44,836 nt of DNA from Fimenecus sp045594885 (lineage in GTDB: Bacteria > Bacillota > Clostridia > Oscillospirales > Acutalibacteraceae): assembly GCA_045594885.1 (NCBI GenBank), contig JAZNZJ010000093.1, forward strand, positions 1 to 44,836, read 5' to 3'. Positions 25,350 through 32,791 of this stretch are shown one piece after another. Position 1 is the stretch's first letter. The number at the start of each line of letters is the position of its first letter. A model generated the notes under the pieces. It was given only the letters and a program-made list of their open reading frames with translations, was not told the DNA's origin and searched no databases. The position numbers were made by a program, and so were the translations under genes.

Positions 25350-25486
25350 TTTAGTATGAGTTACTTTTGCATTTTATTTTTGCAATTCTGCATACTAAAA
25401 ATGAACTTTGTAAATCTTTCCCCCACGGGTTATGCAATGGCAAACACCCAAAGAGGAGTTTAAATTTTTATATTGGAGAGATATTT
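25350..25486 (+). promoter_or_regulatory. Structured 5' leader of the cofE-like gene
   Basis: TTTTTAGTATG pairs with CATACTAAAAA across about 35 nt, enclosing a TTGCA/TGCAA helix. Further on, GGGTT and AACACCC flank a loop, and a GGAG site near the end may be masked or exposed by folding. It does not match a riboswitch class I know by eye. Confidence 0.4.
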
Positions 25487-26677
25487 ATGGAAAGAAAAGT
25501 TGGTACTGTTTCAAGAGGTATTCGTTGCCCAATCATTAGACAGGGTGATGACCTCGTTGACATTGCAGTAACAAGTGTGCTTGAGGCTGCCGAAAGTGAA
25601 GGATTTGAGCTTCGTGACAGAGATGTTGTTTCTCTTACAGAATCAATCGTGGCACGTGCACAAGGTAACTACGCATCAGTTGATGATATTGCTGCAGATG
25701 TAAAAGCAAAGCTCGGCGGTGGAACAATCGGTGTTATTTTCCCGATTTTATCACGTAACCGTTTTGCAATATGTCTTCGTGGTATTGCTAAAGGGGCAAA
25801 GAAAGTTGTTCTTATGCTCAGTTACCCAAGTGATGAAGTTGGTAACTCTTTAGTTTCACTTGACCAGATTGACGAAGCAGGTATTAACCCTTATTCAGAT
25901 GTACTTGATGAAGCAAAATACAGAGAACTTTTCGGTGAGAATAAGCACGAATTCACAGGTGTTGACTATGTTGCTTACTATTCAGACATCATTAAAGAAG
26001 CAGGTGCAGAAGTTGAAATCATTTTTGCTAACCAGCCAAAAACAATTCTTGATTATACTGACTGCGTTCTCACTTGCGATATTCACACAAGACAGAGAAC
26101 AAAGAGAATCTTAAAAGCAGCAGGTGCTAAGGTTGTTTGCGGAATGGACGATATTCTCACATCATCTGTAAACGGTGGCGGTTATAATGAAAAATACGGT
26201 CTTCTCGGTTCAAACAAATCAACTGAAGATACAGTAAAACTTTTCCCAAGAGATTGTCAGGGACTTGTTGAAGATATTCAGGCTGAATTCTTAAAGAGAA
26301 CCGGTAAACATATTGAAGTTATGGTTTACGGCGACGGTGCATTCAAAGACCCACAGGGTAAAATTTGGGAGCTTGCTGACCCGGTTGTATCTCCTGCTCA
26401 CACTGCAGGCCTTATTGGTACTCCAAATGAATTAAAACTTAAATATCTTGCAGATAACGATTTTAAAGGTCTTTCAGGTGCTGAACTTAAAGAAGCAATC
26501 TCAAACAGCATTAAGGCAAAAAAGGACAACCTTGTTGGTAATATGGCATCTCAGGGCACTACTCCCCGTCAGCTTACTGACCTTATCGGTTCACTTTGCG
26601 ACCTAACAAGCGGTTCAGGTGACAAGGGTACTCCAATTATTCTTGTACAAGGATATTTTGACAATTATACAGACTGA
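25487..26677 (+). CDS. Coenzyme F420-0:L-glutamate ligase-like protein (CofE-like)
   Basis: Protein of 396 residues whose N-terminal part resembles the CofE amide-ligase fold: RGIRCPIIRQGDDLVDI, then RDRDVVSLTESIVARAQG with acidic residues that bind metal in CofE. The rest (for example FANQPKTILDYTDCVLTCDIHTRQRTK, MVYGDGAFKDP and SPAHTAGLIGTPNELKLKY) is longer than CofE of methanogens. Clostridia of this type do not make F420, so the substrate must be something else. The ATG at 25487 follows GGAGAG and is preferred over an upstream in-frame codon inside the leader. guaA follows after 21 bp, suggesting one transcript. Confidence 0.75.
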   Translation: MERKVGTVSRGIRCPIIRQGDDLVDIAVTSVLEAAESEGFELRDRDVVSLTESIVARAQGNYASVDDIAADVKAKLGGGTIGVIFPILSRNRFAICLRGIAKGAKKVVLMLSYPSDEVGNSLVSLDQIDEAGINPYSDVLDEAKYRELFGENKHEFTGVDYVAYYSDIIKEAGAEVEIIFANQPKTILDYTDCVLTCDIHTRQRTKRILKAAGAKVVCGMDDILTSSVNGGGYNEKYGLLGSNKSTEDTVKLFPRDCQGLVEDIQAEFLKRTGKHIEVMVYGDGAFKDPQGKIWELADPVVSPAHTAGLIGTPNELKLKYLADNDFKGLSGAELKEAISNSIKAKKDNLVGNMASQGTTPRQLTDLIGSLCDLTSGSGDKGTPIILVQGYFDNYTD

Positions 26678-26698
26678 TATAAAACGGAGGTAATAAAA

Positions 26699-27700
26699 AT
26701 GGATTCAAATGTTAGACCCGAATCAATGGAAAGAATTACTACCAAAGCATTGGCTGATGCCTTTATTGAGGAACAAATTAAAGTTGTTCGTGAGCAGGTT
26801 GGCGACAAAAAAGTTCTTCTCGCACTCTCCGGCGGTGTTGACTCATCAGTTGTTGCTGCTCTCCTTATTAAAGCAATCGGCAAACAATTAGTTTGTGTTC
26901 ACGTAAATCACGGTCTTATGAGAAAAGACGAAAGTGAAAATGTTATTGAAGTTTTCGGTAAAGAGCTTGATGCAAACCTTATCTATGTTGATGCTACTGA
27001 CCGTTTTCTTGACCTTCTTGCAGGTGTTAGTGACCCCGAAAGCAAGAGAAAGATTATAGGTGCAGAATTTATAAACGTATTTGCTGATGAAGCAAGAAAA
27101 CTTGAGGGTGTTGAATATCTCGCACAGGGTACAATTTATCCTGATATTCTTGAAAGTTTCAAACAGGCAGAAGGTAAAAAGGCTGTTAAATCTCATCACA
27201 ATGTTGGCGGACTTCCTGAAGACCTCAACTTTGAACTTGTTGAGCCAATCAAACTTCTCTATAAAGATGAGGTTCGTGTAGTGGGTGAAGCTTTGGGTCT
27301 CCCCCATGCGATGGTATATCGTCAGCCATTCCCAGGTCCAGGTCTTGGTGTTCGTTGCCTTGGTGCAATCACACGTGACAGACTTCATGCACTCCGTGAA
27401 GCAGATGCAATTCTTCGTGAAGAATTTGACAACTGCGGTCTTAATGAAAAAGTATGGCAGTATTTTATTGTTGTTCCAAACATTAAGAGTGTTGGTGTTA
27501 AGGACGAAAGCCGTTATGAAGGTTGGCCAGCAATCATCCGTGCAGTCAATACAAAGGATGCTATGAGTGCTACAATCGAAGAAATCCCTTATGAAGTGCT
27601 TCACAAAATTACAGACAGAATCACACACGAGGTTGAGGGTATCAACCGTGTGCTCTATGACCTCACTCCAAAACCAATCGGCACAATCGAGTGGGAATAA
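26699..27700 (+). CDS. guaA: GMP synthase ATP-pyrophosphatase subunit, no glutaminase domain
   Basis: Catalyses ATP-dependent amination of XMP to GMP. The 333 residues hold only the ATP-PPase and dimerisation domains: SGGVDSS P-loop at 44-50, HVNHGLMRKDE, LAQGTIYPD, SHHNVGGLPEDL, RQPFPGPGLGVRCLG and the ending PKPIGTIEWE. Typical bacterial GuaA has about 510 residues with an N-terminal class I glutaminase, absent here. The first 35 residues are not glutaminase-like. It must use free ammonia or a separate glutaminase subunit, as in archaea; none is in the window. GGAGG lies before the ATG. Its last 12 bases recur at 29237-29248. Confidence 0.92.
   Translation: MDSNVRPESMERITTKALADAFIEEQIKVVREQVGDKKVLLALSGGVDSSVVAALLIKAIGKQLVCVHVNHGLMRKDESENVIEVFGKELDANLIYVDATDRFLDLLAGVSDPESKRKIIGAEFINVFADEARKLEGVEYLAQGTIYPDILESFKQAEGKKAVKSHHNVGGLPEDLNFELVEPIKLLYKDEVRVVGEALGLPHAMVYRQPFPGPGLGVRCLGAITRDRLHALREADAILREEFDNCGLNEKVWQYFIVVPNIKSVGVKDESRYEGWPAIIRAVNTKDAMSATIEEIPYEVLHKITDRITHEVEGINRVLYDLTPKPIGTIEWE
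27689..27700 (+). other. Candidate attL: 12-bp direct repeat at the guaA 3' end
   Basis: GAGTGGGAATAA, the last three guaA codons and stop, recurs exactly at 29237-29248. The guaA 3' end is a known integration site of genomic islands. No integrase lies between the copies. Confidence 0.55.
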
Positions 27701-27719
27701 TACAAACTGGCTAACAAGT

Positions 27720-27754
27720 GCCCGAAAACCCTTGAAAATACAGGGCTTTCGGGC
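27720..27754 (+). terminator. Hairpin downstream of guaA
   Basis: GCCCGAAAACCCT pairs with AGGGCTTTCGGGC (one mismatch) around a 9-nt loop. Few T residues follow, so its efficiency is uncertain; it would be inside the putative island. Confidence 0.6.
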
Positions 27755-27778
27755 ATTTCAGTGATTGACGAAAAATGC

Positions 27779-27806
27779 CATTGCAACACTTTTGCAACAC
27801 GCAATG
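27779..27806. repeat. Paired TTGCAACAC repeats near the left island end
   Basis: TTGCAACAC occurs at 27781-27789 and 27792-27800, flanked by CATTGC and its inverse GCAATG. A similar pair (GCAACATTTTCTGCAACAG) lies at 29117-29135, near the other end of the island. They could be recombinase arm sites. Confidence 0.4.
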
Positions 27807-27876
27807 TTAAAAGCGCAAAAAGGAATAGTTGCGGGTGTTTTGCGAGTTAATAACGAGACGAAGAGAGGTATTACAT

Positions 27877-28992
27877 ATGAAGTGTCCGAGTTGCGGAGCA
27901 GAAGCAAAAGGAAAGTTTTGCGAATACTGTGGAAGTGAAATGCCACAGGAAAAACCAACTGTTAATATTACAAACAATTACTATGGTAGTACTACACCCT
28001 ATGATAATACCGAGATTGAAAGCACTCTCGGTAAATGTCCTAAGTGCGGTGATTCCAAAATCACATTCAAGAGAGAGCGAGTAGGTACTGCAACCCAATC
28101 TCGTTCCCGTAAAAATTACATTGGCACGGGTAGACAAGGACAATCCGTAAGTCAATCCGCATATAGAACCATTGGTGTTTGTCAAAAATGCGGTTACACT
28201 TGGAACCCCAATGCAACGAATAAGGGTTCTGGTAAAAAGACTTGGTTGTGGGTTCTTGGTTGGATTTGTATTTTTCCGTTGCCCCTTACTATATTGCTGT
28301 TGAGAAAGAAAGATATGAAACCCGCGGTTAAATACGGTATTATCGCCGTCGCTTGGCTTCTGTTCTTTGTTATTGGTATGTCTGGCAATAGCGAAACTGA
28401 TGTTCCTCAGACCGACACACCGCCGTCTTATAACGAAACCGTGCAAGGAGACCAAACCACGGACAATTCTTTTGTTGATACCAATGCAAGCGAAGATAAT
28501 AACGAGACAACTACCGACACTACTACCGAAGCAGAAACTTTGGATGTTGTCCTTAACAATTACATTAGTGATGCAGTAAGCAAGTATAATGCACAGGCAA
28601 CAGAACAACTTGTATTTGTTGAGGCCTTTACCCCGTCTGACAAAGAGAGTGGTCATTATAGAACCGAGTTTAGATTAACAGCATACAAAGATGCTGTTGG
28701 CAAATCCTATCTGCTTGGCGACAAGGTTGTTGACATTATTGCTTCTCAAACTATTTTTGGAGAAATCAACTGCCGAGTTTATACGAACGATACCAGTCTT
28801 GACCAGGTTATCGCTCTGCTCCAAGGTTTCTCACCTATTTTGGATGCGGAATTAACTGCTGGGGAATTACAAGAAACTATAACCGAGGTATCTACGAAGA
28901 AAACTGCCAATGGTTATTATTTTGGCGAGTTAGGAATTACCTTGTTTGGTAGCGATGAAAAGGGTTATGAACTAATGCTCAAAAACGACTAA
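27877..28992 (+). CDS. Zinc-ribbon membrane protein with extracytoplasmic domain
   Basis: Protein of 371 residues of unknown function. The N-terminus has a zinc ribbon (MKCPSCGAEAKGKFCEYCG), then a second ribbon split between CPKCG (about 65-69) and CQKCG (about 109-113). Two membrane helices follow (near 126-146 and 157-173). A Thr/Asp/Glu-rich linker of about 50 residues leads to a C-terminal domain of some 150 residues with mixed helices and strands. The ATG at 27877 follows GAGAGG; an upstream in-frame TTG lacks a site. It is the only gene between the putative attL and attR and probably is island cargo. Confidence 0.75.
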   Translation: MKCPSCGAEAKGKFCEYCGSEMPQEKPTVNITNNYYGSTTPYDNTEIESTLGKCPKCGDSKITFKRERVGTATQSRSRKNYIGTGRQGQSVSQSAYRTIGVCQKCGYTWNPNATNKGSGKKTWLWVLGWICIFPLPLTILLLRKKDMKPAVKYGIIAVAWLLFFVIGMSGNSETDVPQTDTPPSYNETVQGDQTTDNSFVDTNASEDNNETTTDTTTEAETLDVVLNNYISDAVSKYNAQATEQLVFVEAFTPSDKESGHYRTEFRLTAYKDAVGKSYLLGDKVVDIIASQTIFGEINCRVYTNDTSLDQVIALLQGFSPILDAELTAGELQETITEVSTKKTANGYYFGELGITLFGSDEKGYELMLKND

Positions 28993-29131
28993 TTGCGGAA
29001 ATATTTACGTGATCTGTGATAATATTAATCGCAGACCAATATAAAAGAAAAACTATAGTAAAGCATTAAATGCTACAATACATATTAGCCACTCGGTACT
29101 ATTCAGCAAGCAATTTTGCAACATTTTCTGC

Positions 29132-29188
29132 AACAGCAATTTTGATAAATAAAATAATGGGCAGAAAAATGGGGTCAAAATTGCTGTT
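29132..29188. repeat. 14-bp perfect inverted repeat
   Basis: AACAGCAATTTTGA (29132-29145) and TCAAAATTGCTGTT (29175-29188) are separated by 29 nt. It lies about 50 bp inside the putative right end of the guaA island. Confidence 0.6.
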
Positions 29189-29236
29189 TAGGATAATATT
29201 TAGAGCATAAATAAGCAAAAGAAGAAACTCAAAAAT

Positions 29237-29248
29237 GAGTGGGAATAA
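29237..29248 (+). other. Candidate attR: second copy of the guaA-tail 12-mer
   Basis: Exact match to 27689-27700, in the same orientation, as expected for the direct repeat left by site-specific integration. Confidence 0.55.
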
Positions 29249-29300
29249 GTAGCAACCCTCTAAAGCAGATAATTCCATTCATCTAAAAAGGGTAAATTTG

Positions 29301-29324
29301 TTCATCCTCTAACCACTGAGTTTG
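29301..29324 (+). repeat. 24-bp direct repeat, left copy
   Basis: Matches 30224-30247 in 23 of 24 positions. The two copies flank the HNH-type nuclease gene. Confidence 0.65.
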
Positions 29325-29371
29325 CGGATAAATAAGAGAAGAAATAGTTTTAAGCACGATAAAAATTTTTG

Positions 29372-29407
29372 CCCTGCAGACGATAAATCGTTTTTGCTAT
29401 GACAGGG
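29372..29407 (+). promoter_or_regulatory. Hairpin leader of the HNH-type gene
   Basis: CCCTG and CAGGG enclose an inner ACGAT-AA-ATCGT stem followed by T residues, a terminator-like fold about 35 bp before the start codon. It may attenuate or insulate the gene. Confidence 0.35.
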
Positions 29408-29441
29408 ATAGTTCTAAATGGTTTTATAAAGGGTGGTAAAC

Positions 29442-30182
29442 ATGAGTACAACAAACAACTTCACATGGGATTCTTTTCAAGAATGGTTAGTTAAAAATGG
29501 AAAAGTAAAAGAAAATACTGCTAGCTCAATTAATTCAAGAATAAACAGAATTAAAGAAGAGTATTCCATTGAATATGAGTATGCAAAAGACGGATGTGCT
29601 GAACTTTTGTCGGATTTCACATATACCGCACAAGATGCGCAAAATGGAGTTATTCCAAATGTTCGCATTAATATATCTGGTAGTTATCTTAAAGGATTGC
29701 GCTCGCTTAAAAGAGCTCTCATCCTTTACATCGACTATCTTGAAACATATACTCCTAAAACACCAGTAATCCCGAGCGCTGATTGCGTTTTTAAGGGCAA
29801 TTTCGATGATTTCAAGAATTTTACAGGTCCAAAGTGGCGCAATAAAATTCAAGCAATTACCAAAGCCCCAAAAAAGCAAGTGATGTATTGTGAGTGTTGT
29901 GGCAAAAAGAAGACTCTTGAGGCAGCCCACAGAAACGGGTTTGAAAGGAATGATTTGATTAAGAGAATTCTTGATACCTATTTTATGGTATCGCCTGACA
30001 ATTATGAAGTAGGTCTCTATAACTTTGAGCAAAAATTCATTGATGCTCACAAACCATTGGAAGATGTGTTTTTCTTTTTATGTGCTGACTGCCACGATGA
30101 ATATGACGGAAAAGATGCTGCTAAAAGTAATCTTGTGGAGGTTACCGTTTTAGCGAACAGGAAAAAGAAAACAACCCCTTGA
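29442..30182 (+). CDS. HNH-type zinc nuclease-like protein
   Basis: The C-terminal half has the layout of a zinc-bound HNH endonuclease: CECCGKKKTLEAAHRNG (about residues 151-167) followed by FFFLCADCHDEYD (about 212-224), giving two CxxC pairs, an internal His and the final CxxCH. The N-terminal half (TWDSFQEWLVKNGKVKENTASSINSRI and LKGLRSLKRALILYIDYLE) is helical and resembles a core-binding domain of tyrosine recombinases, by eye only. The ATG at 29442 follows AAAGGGTGG; an upstream GTG at 29433 overlaps that site. Near-identical 24-bp repeats flank the gene. It could be a restriction or homing-type nuclease; no methylase accompanies it. Confidence 0.65.
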   Translation: MSTTNNFTWDSFQEWLVKNGKVKENTASSINSRINRIKEEYSIEYEYAKDGCAELLSDFTYTAQDAQNGVIPNVRINISGSYLKGLRSLKRALILYIDYLETYTPKTPVIPSADCVFKGNFDDFKNFTGPKWRNKIQAITKAPKKQVMYCECCGKKKTLEAAHRNGFERNDLIKRILDTYFMVSPDNYEVGLYNFEQKFIDAHKPLEDVFFFLCADCHDEYDGKDAAKSNLVEVTVLANRKKKTTP

Positions 30183-30223
30183 TTTTGTGACAGCAAAAGC
30201 AAGTAATAATACTGATAATAGCA

Positions 30224-30247
30224 TTCATCCTCTAACCGCTGAGTTTG
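30224..30247 (+). repeat. 24-bp direct repeat, right copy
   Basis: Matches 29301-29324 with one mismatch, 42 bp after the HNH-type gene. Confidence 0.65.
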
Positions 30248-30275
30248 AGGAAAAAAGATAAATAATATAGCAAAT

Positions 30276-30322
30276 AAAGCGTTGCATTTAAGAGTTATCC
30301 ACTCCTTTTTGCAACGCTTTTT
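30276..30322 (+). terminator. Terminator downstream of the HNH-type gene
   Basis: AAAGCGTTGC (30276-30285) and GCAACGCTTT (30311-30320) form a 10-bp stem with a 25-nt loop and trailing T residues. Confidence 0.6.
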
Positions 30323-30435
30323 ATAATGATTAAGTATTATCAAGAATGCACAAATGATTTCAACAACATATTGATTTAATACTGTCCATTTATATGTACA
30401 TATATTACAGTTATTTTCTAAACAAAACATTGAAA

Positions 30436-31689
30436 TTAAATTGTTATTCTTGCTACCTTGCCCCAAGGTGGCTCAACATTTTTATTGTTAAGAAGCCATA
30501 GCACAGGAATTCCAAAAGCAAGTTTTTCTTGTGGAAATGGTGCGTATCCATCTGTAAGAATAATGATGCTTGCAGGTGGTTTATCAGTCATATGCTTGTG
30601 AACATATTCAAATATAATCTGAAAATCTGTGCCACCGCCACCTGCAGGTCGAATTGTCTTGAATTCTGTTTCATTCATAAATGGCTTCGGTTCGATAATA
30701 GCAGCATCAAAGAATCCTAACCAACCTTTAAGCTTACCGTCGAACTGGTCAATAGCACCCTTAATCTCCGAATAAGCCGCAGTAATCATCTCATCACTCA
30801 TTGACCCTGAAGTATCAATCATAAAAAGAATATCTTCAACCATATCCTCTTTACCATTAAAATCGGGTAGGAAGAAGGGAATTTCGTCAAAGCGACGGTC
30901 AGGTGGTGAAAATGAATAATCTACAACTTCTTCCTGAATAAAATCATTAAGTATTGTACGCCAATTAGTTTGTGGTTTTCGCAACTCTTCAAGTATTCTC
31001 TCAGCAAACAGCGGAAGAAGGCCTCGTGTATTCGAGGGGTCCCTTATTGAAATTGCCTCAACAGCATCTCCAAAATGCTTAACCCACACATCACGAAGCA
31101 CGTCATCTTCTTCAAACATTCCCCAGTGTGCATGGTCATCCCAACTGCCACCACAATCTTTTTTCTCGGCTTGTTCTTTCTTTGCTCTGCCTAATGCAAC
31201 CCCGCCAGTAAGTAAATTGGGATTTGTTTTAGGCAGTTGTGGTACCATTTGATAAACCTCTTCTGCAGTGTATTTATAGCCTTCATCTCCACTTGGAGTT
31301 TGATGCATTGATTCACCATAATGGCTCAAGGTAATGCTTTGTGCATTCATATTATTCTCATATAAAATATTTGAATTTACAACTATATCTGCTGCAATAT
31401 TATATCCTTCAGCATCAAATTTTGTTCCACGAAAACAATGCTGTAAAACAACGTGCATAATCTCGTGCATCATAACGAAATCCAATTCACTGTCAGACAA
31501 GTTATCAAGGAATTCTGGGCCAAATGCTATGCGAAATCCGTCTGTATATGCAGTTGGTGCTTCTTCATCAATGGTATAAGTCATATGCATTAAAAGCAGT
31601 CCATAAAAGCCGTGATTACACAGTATTCTTAATCTTGATTTTAAAAGTCGTTTTGTGTATTCCTGAATCTTATCATTTGACAGAGCCAT
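30436..31689 (-). CDS. DUF2201-type HExxH metallopeptidase-like protein with VWA domain
   Basis: Protein of 417 residues with two parts. The N-terminal part has a zinc-peptidase-like HEIMH (75-79) in LDFVMMHEIMHVVLQH. The C-terminal part is a von Willebrand factor A domain with MIDAS residues DTSGSMS (292-298), a GGGGTDF loop (350-356) and ILTDGY (378-382). This matches DUF2201 proteins, which pair with MoxR AAA+ ATPases. GGGGAGG lies before the ATG, and the gene overlaps the MoxR gene by 17 bp. As last gene of the three-gene operon it probably is the adaptor or effector the ATPase acts on; proteolytic activity is not established. Confidence 0.85.
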   Translation of the reverse strand: MALSNDKIQEYTKRLLKSRLRILCNHGFYGLLLMHMTYTIDEEAPTAYTDGFRIAFGPEFLDNLSDSELDFVMMHEIMHVVLQHCFRGTKFDAEGYNIAADIVVNSNILYENNMNAQSITLSHYGESMHQTPSGDEGYKYTAEEVYQMVPQLPKTNPNLLTGGVALGRAKKEQAEKKDCGGSWDDHAHWGMFEEDDVLRDVWVKHFGDAVEAISIRDPSNTRGLLPLFAERILEELRKPQTNWRTILNDFIQEEVVDYSFSPPDRRFDEIPFFLPDFNGKEDMVEDILFMIDTSGSMSDEMITAAYSEIKGAIDQFDGKLKGWLGFFDAAIIEPKPFMNETEFKTIRPAGGGGTDFQIIFEYVHKHMTDKPPASIIILTDGYAPFPQEKLAFGIPVLWLLNNKNVEPPWGKVARITI

Positions 31690-32791
31690 TCAATAACCTC
31701 CCCTTTGTTGAAAGCCATTTGGCAAACTCGGGAATTCTCATGAGCTTTTCTTTATAGCCATCTTCAATATACATATAATCTTTAAGTAATACTGCTGAGA
31801 AATCAGGTGGCATATGCTCAGCATAAACAATTGAATTTGTTATTCTATTCATGTCTGTTTTATGCTCACGAGCATAAGCTGTCATTGATGCTGTCAATGC
31901 ATACATTGCATCTGAATTTTTAGGCAATTGTGGCATTTTGCCATCAAAAATATCTTCTATATCAGGAAGTGAATTGTAAACCTTTGCCCAAGTCCTGAAT
32001 TCAACAGCCACACCAGTCCCTACAAGTCCCGCAATTAGATGATACATTTTGTCCACATCATCACTTACAGAATTGAGAATATTGCTGACCATTTCCCATG
32101 AACGAGGTGTGGCGAAAGCCAAATCGTCAGACGATGAGTCAAAGCCCATAAGGTAATTCTGGCGAAATGATAAAAAGCCTATAATCTTATGGTTTATTCC
32201 GTTAGATATTGCCCATTGCTTCCATGATTTAAAGCTGCCTTCAGCCTCAATATGTAAAAGACGGTTTGCAAGGGCTTTTGGCATTTTAAACGCAACGGAT
32301 TTATCGGTTGTACGGTTACCTGCTGCAATCACAATGCAATTTTCTGGTAGTTTGTGCTCACCGACAACTCTGTCAAGGGTAATCTGATATGCTGCTGCCT
32401 GAACAGATTGCGGTGCTGCTGAAATTTCATCAAGGAATAAAATGTTAACGATGTCATCACTATCATCCATTTGAAAAATTTGTGGTTTAAGCCACACTGC
32501 AAGTGTCTTATCTGCATTTGAGGTTGGAATACCACGCAAATCAATAGGATTGAACAACAAAAGACGAACATCGGTTACAACTGTTTTTTTATCTGTCTGT
32601 TTTTCAATTATTTTAGCTAACTGACGCACAGCCTGAGATTTACCAACACCGGGAGCACCCCACAGCATTACTGACGGGATTGTTCTTATAGGCAATTTCT
32701 GATTTATAACCGAAACATACGCATTTGAAAGTTCATCAATAATTCTATTAATATTCATTGACGGAATATTTGTAAGTTTTATTTCATTCAT
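31673..32791 (-). CDS. MoxR-family AAA+ ATPase
   Basis: AAA+ chaperone-like ATPase of 372 residues: Walker A GAPGVGKS (45-52), Walker B ILFLDE (117-122), sensor 1 IVIAAGNRT, and the ALANRLLHIE arginine-finger region. MoxR ATPases remodel or activate VWA-domain partners, and the VWA gene follows with a 17-bp overlap. Upstream, its ATG overlaps the helicase stop codon (ATGA). The C-terminal part after about residue 250 is helical and was not assigned. The tight coupling with a SNF2-type helicase is unusual for a housekeeping MoxR. Confidence 0.88.
   Translation of the reverse strand: MNEIKLTNIPSMNINRIIDELSNAYVSVINQKLPIRTIPSVMLWGAPGVGKSQAVRQLAKIIEKQTDKKTVVTDVRLLLFNPIDLRGIPTSNADKTLAVWLKPQIFQMDDSDDIVNILFLDEISAAPQSVQAAAYQITLDRVVGEHKLPENCIVIAAGNRTTDKSVAFKMPKALANRLLHIEAEGSFKSWKQWAISNGINHKIIGFLSFRQNYLMGFDSSSDDLAFATPRSWEMVSNILNSVSDDVDKMYHLIAGLVGTGVAVEFRTWAKVYNSLPDIEDIFDGKMPQLPKNSDAMYALTASMTAYAREHKTDMNRITNSIVYAEHMPPDFSAVLLKDYMYIEDGYKEKLMRIPEFAKWLSTKGRLLNGSVK

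Larger units (their letters stand above)
25101..25486. other. Divergent intergenic region between the capsule operon and cofE-like gene
   Basis: The stretch holds two divergent promoters (25180-25208 minus, 25309-25338 plus), about 100 bp of AT-rich sequence between them, and a structured leader for the plus-strand gene. No coding region is supported; upstream in-frame codons before 25487 lie in the leader. Confidence 0.7.
28993..29441. other. Gene-free stretch with inverted repeat and candidate attR
   Basis: No gene is seen. It contains a 14-bp perfect inverted repeat (29132-29145 and 29175-29188), paired GCAACA motifs, the 12-bp guaA-tail copy (29237-29248), the first copy of a 24-bp repeat (29301-29324) and a leader hairpin before the nuclease gene (29372-29407). 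Confidence 0.6.

Noticed and set aside
26888..27628. Open frame of 246 codons opposite guaA
   Set aside because: It mirrors the codon bias of guaA on the other strand; composition is Cys/Asn/Phe-rich and no family motif is visible.
27871..28656. Open frame of 261 codons opposite the zinc-ribbon gene
   Set aside because: The sense frame has zinc ribbons, membrane helices and a ribosome site; the antisense frame has none.
30301..30435. Possible small gene between the HNH-type gene and the VWA gene
   Set aside because: AT-rich, with stops in all frames and a terminator at its left edge.
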